Part shown: in pieces, positions 17,730 through 24,743 of the stretch
How positions within the stretch are numbered: the first letter of the stretch is position 1
How the letters are laid out: each line of letters opens with the position of its first letter
Program-made: the position numbers and the translations under genes
Origin: Sedimenticola hydrogenitrophicus
Lineage (GTDB): Bacteria; Pseudomonadota; Gammaproteobacteria; Chromatiales; Chromatiaceae
Direction of reading: 5' to 3'
Length of the DNA stretch: 64,000 bases
Assembly (NCBI RefSeq): GCF_029017505.1
Contig: NZ_JAQGEI010000013.1
Span: 1-64,000 of the forward strand
The notes under the pieces: generated by a model
What the model saw: only the letters and a program-made list of their open reading frames with translations
What the model was told of the DNA's origin: nothing
Database searches by the model: none

Positions 17730-17936
17730 GTAACTACTCATGGGGTGATTGGTTTGCCTTGTCGGGCGATCTGGATGGCGCCTCGAATCCGGCCCCTTTT
17801 TCAGATTCAAGCCTGCCCTTGTTTGAGCGCAGCGAGTTGGGGCAGGCGCTGAAAGAGGGGCCGGATTCGAGGAGACAAGCCATCCCGTGAGGCCGGCAAG
17901 GTAAACCAATCACTCGTAGACCGGGTGAGTAGTTAC
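17730..17936. repeat. Family A MITE, copy 2 (arms swapped)
   Basis: 207 bp. The core (CCTCGAATCCGGCCCC ... GGGGCCGGATTCGAGG) has the same orientation as in copy 1, but the extra block (TAGACCGGG) is in the right arm instead of the left. It is followed by a fragment of family B (about 17949-18000: CCATCCTCAGGTCCGTAAAC). Together with the REP pair it fills the 509-bp gap between the unknown gene and the Mrp genes. Confidence 0.92.
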
Positions 17937-18025
17937 TGCGTTTATTCGCGTTCATTCCATCCTCAGGTCCGTAAACGGTGCATCCTTGCACCACTTCTCG
18001 TGGCTAAAACTCCTGCTTTCCCATA

Positions 18026-18973
18026 TCAATCATCGAGCAGATTTTCCCAGAAGGCCTCATGCTCGGCGCGCATCTGTTCGTTGCTGTCCCGCGCCCGGAA
18101 GGCGCGCTCGCGCTCGACCGCACTCGCCAGCTCAGCCGCGACACCGACAAACAGCTGCGCGACCGTCCCTTGCGGACGGCTCACCACCAGTGGCGTACCG
18201 CTATCGGCGAGCAGCTGCCCTTCCGGGTCGAGCGGGATGCCGCCGAGGAACTTCACCGATTTGCGCTGCGCCAGCGACTCCGCCGCGCCGTCCGGAAACA
18301 GCGCCTGCGCCTCGCCACAACAGGGGCAGATATAGCTGTTCATGTTCTCCACCAGGCCGAACACCGGGATGTCGAGATCATGAAACATGGCGATGCCGCG
18401 GGCGGCGTCGACGATCGACAGTTTCTGCGGCGTGGTCACCAGCACCGCCCCGCTGACCGGAATCTGTTCCAGGATGGTCAGCGGCACATCGCCGGTGCCC
18501 GGCGGCAAGTCCACCAGCAGGATATCCAGCTCCGGCCAGGCGATATCGTGGAACATCTGGGTCAGGGCCTGGGTCACCAGCGGACCCTTCCACACCAGCG
18601 CCGCCTCGGGCGGCAGCACATTGCCCACCGACACCGTCCAGACGCCGTGATTCTCCACCGGCAGGGTGCGTCCCTCGTCATCGACCGGAAGCTCCCGGTC
18701 GGTACCCATCATGCGGGTGATCGACGGGCCGTACAGGTCGGCATCGAGTATGCCGACCCGTTTGCCGGCCTGGGCCAGGGCGCAGGCCAGGTTGACGGTG
18801 ACAGTGGATTTACCCACCCCGCCCTTGCCGCTGGCCACCAGGACGATATCCTCGATCCCGGCGACCGCGGCCTGGGGTTCGGCATACCAGGCCGACTCAT
18901 CCGCGGCGGACGCCGGATTGGCCTGTACCGGATTGACCTGTACAGGGATCGGAAATTCCGGCAAGCGGCTCAT
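18026..18973 (-). CDS. Mrp/ApbC-type Fe-S cluster carrier ATPase (second copy)
   Basis: 315 residues. The deviant Walker A is GKGGVGKST (about 49-57), with ILDADLYGPS and the DLPPGTGDVPLT Walker-B-type motif. The CPCC motif (YICPCCGEA, about 215) is the cluster-binding site of the Mrp/Nbp35 family. It lacks the N-terminal MIP18/DUF59 domain found in its neighbour. Its start overlaps the stop of the other mrp gene by 4 bases. Two adjacent Mrp proteins in a locus full of Fe-S proteins suggest dedicated cluster delivery to the respiratory complex. Confidence 0.9.
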   Translation of the reverse strand: MSRLPEFPIPVQVNPVQANPASAADESAWYAEPQAAVAGIEDIVLVASGKGGVGKSTVTVNLACALAQAGKRVGILDADLYGPSITRMMGTDRELPVDDEGRTLPVENHGVWTVSVGNVLPPEAALVWKGPLVTQALTQMFHDIAWPELDILLVDLPPGTGDVPLTILEQIPVSGAVLVTTPQKLSIVDAARGIAMFHDLDIPVFGLVENMNSYICPCCGEAQALFPDGAAESLAQRKSVKFLGGIPLDPEGQLLADSGTPLVVSRPQGTVAQLFVGVAAELASAVERERAFRARDSNEQMRAEHEAFWENLLDD

Positions 18974-20052
18974 AGCACCACCTCCGTCTGTTGTTCCTGC
19001 ACTTGTTCGAGTTTCAGGCCGGCGGCAATCCGCCCGGCCAGCTCATGAAACGGCGCCCCGACACCGGTGTGTTCCCGCGCCACCGGCGAGCCGTCATCCG
19101 AGCCCACCGCCACCCGCGGCATGAACGGCAGGCTGGCCAGCAGCGGCAGCCCGGTCAGGTCGGCGAGTTCCCTCGCCCCGCCCGCCCCGAACAACGCGCC
19201 CACATGTCCGCATTGGCGGCAGGCGACCCCGGCCATGTTTTCCACCAGCCCCAGGCAGGGGACCGCCAGATCGGCGAACATCTCCAGCCCGCGGCGCACA
19301 TCGTCGATCGCCACCTGGCCGGGAGAGGTCACCGTGATCACCCCGGAGAGCGCCACGCTCTGCGCCACCGCGATATGCACATCGGAGGTCCCCGGCGGCA
19401 GATCCACCAGCAGGATATCCAGCTCGCCCCAGGCGACATCGTGGAACAGCTGCGGCAGCCCCTGGTCGATCAGGGAACCGCGCCAGATCAGCGCCTGCTC
19501 CTCGGGCAGCAGTAGTCCGATCGACATCATGCGCACGCCGAACGCCTCCCGGGGCTCGATCCGGTCACCCGCGGCCGTGGCCTCGGCGCGCCCGCTTACC
19601 CCCAGCAGGGTCGGTGCCGAGGGGCCGTAGACATCCGCGTCCAGCAATCCCACTGCGTAACCCTGTTGTGCCAGCGCCACGGCGAGATTGACCGTGAGGG
19701 TCGACTTACCCACCCCGCCCTTGCCGCTGTGCACCCCCACCACATGGCGGATGCCCGGCAGGGAGTCCCGCTGGGCGATGGAGCGCGGACGCGGCTTTAC
19801 CACGGCACGCTCGACCCCCGGCAGGGATTCCACCAGCGGCGTGATCGCCTCGGCCAGCGCCTCCTGCTGATCCTCGGCAAGATGCTCCGGATCCAGCAGT
19901 ATCCGCACCGCACCACCCGTGGCCACCACGTCATACACCTGGCCGGCACTTACCACGTCCGGCCCGCCATCGCTCAGGCAGACCCGGCTCAGGGCATCCA
20001 GAACCAACTCTTCGATACTCTGTATCGATTGATGGGATAGATTCATCGGCAT
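18970..20052 (-). CDS. Mrp/ApbC-type Fe-S cluster carrier ATPase with MIP18 domain
   Basis: 360 residues. The N-terminal MIP18/DUF59-like domain (about 5-90) is followed by the P-loop ATPase with GKGGVGKST (about 113-121), LLDADVYGPS and DLPPGTSDVHIA. A CxxC pair (VACRQCGHVG) matches the Mrp cluster site. Mrp proteins bind and transfer a [4Fe-4S] cluster. GGAAGAG precedes the start. Only about 40 bp separate the start from a nested set of repeats, so its promoter may lie in or beyond them. Confidence 0.9.
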   Translation of the reverse strand: MPMNLSHQSIQSIEELVLDALSRVCLSDGGPDVVSAGQVYDVVATGGAVRILLDPEHLAEDQQEALAEAITPLVESLPGVERAVVKPRPRSIAQRDSLPGIRHVVGVHSGKGGVGKSTLTVNLAVALAQQGYAVGLLDADVYGPSAPTLLGVSGRAEATAAGDRIEPREAFGVRMMSIGLLLPEEQALIWRGSLIDQGLPQLFHDVAWGELDILLVDLPPGTSDVHIAVAQSVALSGVITVTSPGQVAIDDVRRGLEMFADLAVPCLGLVENMAGVACRQCGHVGALFGAGGARELADLTGLPLLASLPFMPRVAVGSDDGSPVAREHTGVGAPFHELAGRIAAGLKLEQVQEQQTEVVL

Positions 20053-20091
20053 TCAAACTCTTCCTTCATTTATCGGGTGGGGGTCGGAGTC

Positions 20092-20275
20092 GAATGGCGC
20101 TTACTTAAGCCAGAACCACCGTCATTCCGGCGCAGGCCGGAGGAGTGGTGCAGGGATGCACCGTTTTCGGACCTGAGGATGGAATCCAGGAATACTGCCA
20201 CCATTGAGCGGTCTGGATCCCGGCCTGCGCCGGGATGACGAATATCCTGCAATTCACCTGAAGTAAGTGCCATTC
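20092..20275. repeat. Family B repeat inserted in a family D element
   Basis: 184-bp copy from GAATGGCGCTTACTTAAG to the inverted GAAGTAAGTGCCATTC. Both flanks read GGGTCGGAGTC, an 11-bp direct duplication. The left arm of the family D element (20276-20343) was the target, so B moved after D. Confidence 0.9.
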
Positions 20276-20343
20276 GGGTCGGAGTCAATCTATGTAACGA
20301 CCATGAGGTAAACGCTCGGGGTTGGATGGAGTGACTCCGACCC
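20276..20343. repeat. Family D palindromic element
   Basis: A 68-bp element with ends GGGTCGGAGTCA and TGACTCCGACCC. Another copy lies at 60720-60788. With the preceding family B repeat it fills the 322-bp gap between the mrp gene and the cytochrome gene. Confidence 0.8.
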
Positions 20344-20374
20344 CGCTGCCTGGATTGATATGAATGGTGCCTGT

Positions 20375-20659
20375 TCATGGACATTGAAACTCTTCCTTCA
20401 GGTAGTGTTGTATCACCAGCGCCTCTGCTTCACTGACCACCTGATCCGCGCCATGTTCGCGGCGCATCACCTCGACGATGACGGGCCGCAACGCCGGCTC
20501 GAATTCACACAGGCGCTCGATCCGCAATTCGTGGCAGCTCGAACAGCGTGCCTTGAACAGCTCCTGCGGCGTGCGCGGCTGCATCCACCACCAGGCAAAC
20601 GCCCCGGCCAGGAGGGTCAACAGCACGCCCGCCCCCGCCCCTGCCCAGCTAACCCGCAT
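20375..20659 (-). CDS. Small membrane-anchored monoheme cytochrome c
   Basis: 94 residues. One N-terminal helix (about 8-25) anchors a short periplasmic domain with a single heme site CSSCH (about 39-43). A distal Met ligand is uncertain (VEVMRREHG is the best candidate). It is too short for a class I cytochrome with extra domains and looks like a simple electron shuttle. It lies between the Fe-S protein gene and the mrp pair on the same strand. Confidence 0.82.
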   Translation of the reverse strand: MRVSWAGAGAGVLLTLLAGAFAWWWMQPRTPQELFKARCSSCHELRIERLCEFEPALRPVIVEVMRREHGADQVVSEAEALVIQHYLKEEFQCP

Positions 20660-20691
20660 GGTCCATCATGGTGATGCTTCCAATCCCGGCT

Positions 20692-20771
20692 GGTGCGGTT
20701 CGTACCTCACCGGCACCCTACGATCGGTCTCGCCGCACCTGTAGGATGTGGTGAGTGAAACGAACCGCATC
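20692..20771. repeat. REP pair (family C)
   Basis: GGTGCGGTTCGTACCTCACC...CCCTAC faces GTAGGATGTGGTGAGTG...GAACCGCATC in inverted orientation, in the gap before the 4Fe-4S protein gene ends. The arms match the REPs flanking the RAYT gene at 46.5 kb. Confidence 0.85.
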
Positions 20772-20801
20772 GATCGCACGCTGGACAGGCGCAGTCACTC
20801 C

Positions 20802-21953
20802 CTACCCGGACAGCATGTCGAGCCACTCGTCATCCAGCTCCTGTTCATTACCGCAGACCCGGCAGTTCTCCTCTGCCGGGTCTGCCGGAACAAAGGGGGT
20901 ACCGCAGCGACCACAGGGCCGTTGCGGGAGGTGGAACAACAGCGAACGGCCCGCTTCCAGCTCATCCAGGGCGAGCGCGGAATGCGGCACTATCGCCCCT
21001 TCGGGGCAGATGCGCTCGCACAGCAGGCAGTCGGTGCAGAGCAGCGGGTCGAAGCTCAGCTCCCGCGCCTGGCCGCTCTCGCTGGCCTGCAGGGCACCCG
21101 TGGGGCAGCGTTCGCCGCACGCCAGACAGCCACTGCACAACGCATTGACCGAGCGCCGCTTCCAGGGCAGCGGCGCGCCATCACGCCAGGGCACCCGGCC
21201 GGCCCGGCTCGCCAGCACCTCCTGGTACTGGACCGTGCGTTGCGGAAACACACTGCTCTGGTAGAAAGGCAGGGCATCCGCGTCCGCCTCCTCCGGGCTG
21301 AGGCCGGGAACGATCCATTCCGCCGCCTGGGTCATCGCCTGGGCGCCGCCGAAGCGCAGGAAGGCGCGGCGACTCAGATGGGGTTGATCCTGGTATTCGC
21401 GCGCCGCCTTGCGCGCCCCGTCAGCAGGCGCCAGATCCAGCAGCGGCGCCGCCTCGCCCAGCCATTCGACCAGGGTTTCGGCGACCTGCCGGAGCGTGTC
21501 GCGGGCATCGCCGTAACGGCATCCGGCACAGTGATCCAGGCCATGCAGGGCCAGCGTCTCCACACCCTCGGCCCGGGCCGCGCTGATCAGCCGCGCATCG
21601 AGCACGCTGTGACAGGGGATGACCACGCCGCCGCCCGCCCCCGTGCTGGCGCGGCAGTGCAGATCGACCCGCTCCCGGCCCGCCAGGGCGGAGATGAAAC
21701 GTTCCGGGACAAAGCCGCTGGAGCGCAGGGCGCCGGCCGGACAGCTCGGCAGGCAGCTGTTGCAACCGGTGCACTTCTGCTGGTCCAGATCCACGGCATC
21801 CGCCGACAGGCTGAGGGCGTCGGAGGGACAGACATCGCGGCAACGCGTGCAGTGCTCCAGGCGGCCGCGCAGATTGATACACAACTCCTCCTCGACGATC
21901 ATTTCGGACAGCCGCAGGTAACCATCGGCCTGTTCGGAGGTGGTCAGTCGCAT
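20802..21953 (-). CDS. Modular multi-[4Fe-4S] protein
   Basis: 383 residues. Order of modules: a ferredoxin pair (CTRCRDVCP and CTGCNSCLPSCP, about 35-75); a middle domain with PCH...LDARLISAARAEGVETLALHGLDHCAGCRYGDA resembling the MvhD/hydrogenase-delta type (inference); an internal Tat-like SRRAFLRFGG near 195; a second ferredoxin pair (CSGCLACGERCP and CTDCLLCERICP, about 275-325); and a C-terminal zinc-ribbon or rubredoxin-like CGRCG...CRVCG. It overlaps the methylglyoxal-synthase-like gene by 10 bases. It is likely an electron-transfer hub, and the family is unnamed as far as I can tell. Confidence 0.8.
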   Translation of the reverse strand: MRLTTSEQADGYLRLSEMIVEEELCINLRGRLEHCTRCRDVCPSDALSLSADAVDLDQQKCTGCNSCLPSCPAGALRSSGFVPERFISALAGRERVDLHCRASTGAGGGVVIPCHSVLDARLISAARAEGVETLALHGLDHCAGCRYGDARDTLRQVAETLVEWLGEAAPLLDLAPADGARKAAREYQDQPHLSRRAFLRFGGAQAMTQAAEWIVPGLSPEEADADALPFYQSSVFPQRTVQYQEVLASRAGRVPWRDGAPLPWKRRSVNALCSGCLACGERCPTGALQASESGQARELSFDPLLCTDCLLCERICPEGAIVPHSALALDELEAGRSLLFHLPQRPCGRCGTPFVPADPAEENCRVCGNEQELDDEWLDMLSG

Positions 21954-22378
21954 GCTGCGCTCTCCCTTGAATCGCCCGCCGCTGCCGGCGCGGCGATCTT
22001 GCGTCCCAGCCAGTAAGTCAGGGCGACGGCGCTGACCATGTTGGTCGCCAGGGGCACGTTGTTCAGATCGCAGGCGCGGTAGAAGGGGCTGATATCCGGC
22101 TCGTCGGCGGCCGGGTTCTCCGGGTCACGGATAAAGTAGACCGCCCGAATCGTGTTGGTGCAGACCAGGCCGCAGAGCTGGATCTCGCCGCCCTTTTTAC
22201 CGGAAAACAGGTGTGTCACTTCCAGCGCCAGTTCGTGTTCGATCGCCTCGCCGGTCTCAGACGTCGCCAGCAGCCGGTATTCCTTGAATACCGGCTGCTG
22301 GATCTTCATCAGTTTGATCAGTTCCGGCAGCTTGCGCTCATGCGCAATCAGAATCACTGTCTGTCCCGCACCCGCCAT
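21944..22378 (-). CDS. Methylglyoxal-synthase-like protein, degenerate active site
   Basis: 144 residues from the ATG at 22378, with GAGGAG 8 bases upstream; a GTG 9 bases earlier is possible. The fold is that of MgsA: VILIAHERKLPELI, LLATSETGEAI, GGEIQLCGLV, AVYFIRDPENPAADEPD, DLNNVPLATNMVSA. Two catalytic positions differ from E. coli MgsA: Asp71 is Glu (E65, in GGEIQ) and His98 is replaced (ADEPD). True synthase activity is therefore doubtful; a ligand-binding role is possible. Translational overlap with the Fe-S protein gene ties it to the respiratory locus. Confidence 0.8.
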   Translation of the reverse strand: MAGAGQTVILIAHERKLPELIKLMKIQQPVFKEYRLLATSETGEAIEHELALEVTHLFSGKKGGEIQLCGLVCTNTIRAVYFIRDPENPAADEPDISPFYRACDLNNVPLATNMVSAVALTYWLGRKIAAPAAAGDSRESAACD

Positions 22379-22411
22379 CTTATGCACTCCTCAAGATTGT
22401 GTGGAAGTTTC

Positions 22412-22576
22412 GTAGGGTGGGTTAGCGGCGCACAGGCACCACCCTTCCCGACTACGACAACAGCCGGGCGCCGCGTAACCCACCGACTCCCCAACCGCCA
22501 AACGGTGGGTTACGGCGCGCGCACGGCGCAATGCAAACGGCCACCCCCTGTGCCAGGCGCGCCTAACCCACCCTAC
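22412..22576. repeat. Nested palindromic repeat (GTAGGGTGGGTTA)
   Basis: Outer arms GTAGGGTGGGTTAGCGGCGC and GGCGCGCCTAACCCACCCTAC enclose an inner pair GCGTAACCCACCG and CGGTGGGTTACGGCGC. It lies directly upstream of the methylglyoxal-synthase-like gene. With the REP pair that follows it accounts for most of the 394-bp gap. Confidence 0.75.
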
Positions 22577-22590
22577 AAAACTTACGCTTC

Positions 22591-22675
22591 GTAGGTTGGG
22601 GTGAGCCTGCGAACCCCAACGGGGTTTCATGCGTGTGCGCCATGATGTTGGGGTTCGTTCCTCACCCCAACCTAC
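22591..22675. repeat. REP pair (family C, GTAGGTT type)
   Basis: GTAGGTTGGGGTGAGCCTGC and the mirror ending CTCACCCCAACCTAC. It is nearly the same sequence as 17631-17713, including the linker GTTTCATGCGTGTGCGCCAT. Confidence 0.88.
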
Positions 22676-22772
22676 GGGCTTCATAAGGCGCCTGGACCGC
22701 GAAAAAAAATGAAACGTCCCTGTCTCAAATGGGTACTGGAGTTCCGCAAAAGATCGGTTACGCATGGCTGAT

Positions 22773-23927
22773 TCAGACCTCGGAAAGCGGTGCGAGAAAG
22801 GCCGGAAACCGATGCGCATCACTGCCCGGCAGGCATTCTTCACGGACTTTCAGGTAGAGCTGCCGGTGGCCCTCGGCGAGCCGGTCGATGGCCGCCAGGG
22901 GATCATCCATGGCCGCGAGATTGCCCCTCACCCCGGACAGCCAGTGGGTCTGCTTCAAGCGGCGCTCCATGGCCGCATGATCGTCATGGGAGAAGGTACA
23001 GCCGTGCACGTCCTCGCGAAAATCGGCGCCCTGCACCCGGTCGGAGCGCAGCACCGGCAGGCGCAACGCGGCGGCCAGATCAAGCAGCGGACTCTTGCAC
23101 TGTTTGACATAGGGCATCAGCAGCAGGTCGGCATCCCGGAACAGGGCGGCCACCTCCCGGGGTGCCACATAGCGGTCGATCAGGGTGATGCGCGCGGCAC
23201 GGCTGGCGGCATCAAGCAACCCGTCCGATATGCCGCTCAGCACCCCCTCGCCCGCCACCACCAGATGCATCGCCTCGGGCCAGTGGTTGCCGGCCACGGT
23301 TTCCAGCAGCCGGTCCAGCCCCTTGCGCCGGCAGCCGTGACCGAAAAACAGCAGTCGACGCTCACCCGCCACTTTTTTCGGAGCAGGTGAATCAGCCTGG
23401 CATTCCAGCGCCTGCAACGCCAGAAAGTTGGGACTGCCGGGCAGCAGCGTCAGCCGCTCCCCGGGGGTGTCCAGCAGCTCCTCCAGCGCCCAGGCCAGGT
23501 GCGCGTCACGCGCCACCACCCGGTCAATCATGCGATACAACAAGCGGTAGGCGGGCATCAGCAGCCAGCGCTTTTCGTGGGGCAGTATATTGTGCGGGGT
23601 ATAGACCACCCGCACCCCCTGTTTGTGCGCCCAGCGCACGAAACGCAGGGCGCGGAAGGGATTGTCGACCCACTGCAGGTGGACGATGTCGGGGCGCTCT
23701 TCGGTAACCTGCCGGCGCACACAGCGCCAGCCGCGGCGGCCGCCGTCGAGGCAGGCCTGCTTGTGAAAGGGCACCGCCCAGCCTTCCAGCTCGTCGCGCC
23801 GGCCGGTCAGCAGCTGGGTCTCGATACCGGCCCGCTGCAGGCCGAGCGCCAGGGCGTGGCTGTAGTGGCTCAGGAAGCCGCGCCCGGAGCCCTCCACCAG
23901 CAGCACCCGTGGGGCACGCGTGTTCAT
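22773..23927 (-). CDS. Glycosyltransferase, GT4-like
   Basis: 384 residues with a two-domain GT-B layout. The N-terminal domain starts PRVLLVEGSGRGFLSHYSHALALGLQRAG; the C-terminal domain contains RLLFFGHGCRRKGLDRLLET and VAGEGVLSG, with DADLLLMPYVKQCKSPLLDLAAAL in the donor-binding region. This is typical of GT4-type enzymes acting at the inner face of the membrane. Its start overlaps the stop of the TorD-like gene by 4 bases. That is an unexpected place for a glycosyltransferase; the sugar and acceptor are unknown. Confidence 0.83.
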   Translation of the reverse strand: MNTRAPRVLLVEGSGRGFLSHYSHALALGLQRAGIETQLLTGRRDELEGWAVPFHKQACLDGGRRGWRCVRRQVTEERPDIVHLQWVDNPFRALRFVRWAHKQGVRVVYTPHNILPHEKRWLLMPAYRLLYRMIDRVVARDAHLAWALEELLDTPGERLTLLPGSPNFLALQALECQADSPAPKKVAGERRLLFFGHGCRRKGLDRLLETVAGNHWPEAMHLVVAGEGVLSGISDGLLDAASRAARITLIDRYVAPREVAALFRDADLLLMPYVKQCKSPLLDLAAALRLPVLRSDRVQGADFREDVHGCTFSHDDHAAMERRLKQTHWLSGVRGNLAAMDDPLAAIDRLAEGHRQLYLKVREECLPGSDAHRFPAFLAPLSEV

Positions 23928-24682
23928 AGCCCCGAGGCCTTACGGAAATCGGCGTCGTAATCCAGACGCTTGGGTTCACGCCGGTTCAGCTCCGCCAGTT
24001 CACGCAGGCGGCGCCGCTCAACCCGCTGTTCCAGCTCCGACCAGAGCGCCTGCTCGGCCATCCCCAGCAAGCGTTTGTAGAACGGCAACAGTGCGGCCTC
24101 GGCGGCGCGCTGGCACCAGCCCGGCGCCCACTCGGCCAGCTGCTCCAGCAGGAAGCTCTCGCGCTGTGTCTGGTACTGTTCGGCCCGTTCGCTATCCCCG
24201 GCAAGCCGCGCCGTCGCCTCGGCTTCGGCCAGCTTGGCATAAAAGCCCAGCATGGTGCCGATGTGGTCCGGGAACTCGCCGCTCAGGCGGTTGCGATAGT
24301 CCCAGCCCGCCTGGCGGTAGGCCGCGGCGGCACGATCCGCCGGCTCCTTGAACATGCAGCCGGTCTCGACCACCGAGGCATAGGGGCTGATGCAACCCGG
24401 TGCCACGAACAGTCCGGTGTATTCCTCGGCCAGGACCTCCACCAGGGTCGCGGTCGGGGTATGGTAAAACTCCTCGTCGAATCCGAGGCCGGCCGCGGCC
24501 AACGGCTCACGCAGTTCGCCGCGGATCAGATCGATCAGACCGGCGTCCGCCTCCTCTTCGATACAGCGGGACAGGAAGCCGAACAGCCCGGCCAGGGCCT
24601 GGGTCTCGGCTACCCGCTCATGTCCATGTTCAAAACCGTTTTCCATTATTGTTTCCGATGCCATAGTGGTTGTTGTCTGCAT
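23924..24682 (-). CDS. TorD/DmsD-type molybdoenzyme chaperone
   Basis: 252 residues from the ATG at 24682, preceded by GGGAGGAG. The all-helical TorD fold is suggested by LAGLFGFLSRCIEEEAD near the N-terminus and the diagnostic region EEYTGLFVAPGCISPYASVVETGCMF, followed by AYRQAGWDYRNRLSGEFPDHIGTMLGFYAKLAEAE. Such chaperones bind the Tat signal of one molybdoenzyme and aid cofactor insertion. It follows the catalytic subunit gene directly and should serve it. Confidence 0.9.
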   Translation of the reverse strand: MQTTTTMASETIMENGFEHGHERVAETQALAGLFGFLSRCIEEEADAGLIDLIRGELREPLAAAGLGFDEEFYHTPTATLVEVLAEEYTGLFVAPGCISPYASVVETGCMFKEPADRAAAAYRQAGWDYRNRLSGEFPDHIGTMLGFYAKLAEAEATARLAGDSERAEQYQTQRESFLLEQLAEWAPGWCQRAAEAALLPFYKRLLGMAEQALWSELEQRVERRRLRELAELNRREPKRLDYDADFRKASGL

Positions 24683-24706
24683 CTCTTCTCCTCCCAATCA
24701 ACAAAT

Positions 24707-24737
24707 ACACCCCCGGCATCCAGGACACCGGGGGTGT
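24707..24737 (-). terminator. Intercistronic hairpin after the catalytic subunit gene
   Basis: ACACCCCCGG and CCGGGGGTGT form a perfect 10-bp stem with an 11-base loop, between the stop of the catalytic gene (24744) and the chaperone start. No U-run follows on the minus strand, so it may be an RNA-stabilising or partial-termination element that lowers chaperone output relative to the enzyme. Confidence 0.5.
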
Positions 24738-24743
24738 GGCGGG

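Noticed and set aside
21944-22378. DsrE-family sulfur carrier
   Set aside because: The motifs align with methylglyoxal synthase (GGEIQ, RDPENP, NNVPLATN); no DsrE cysteine motif is present.
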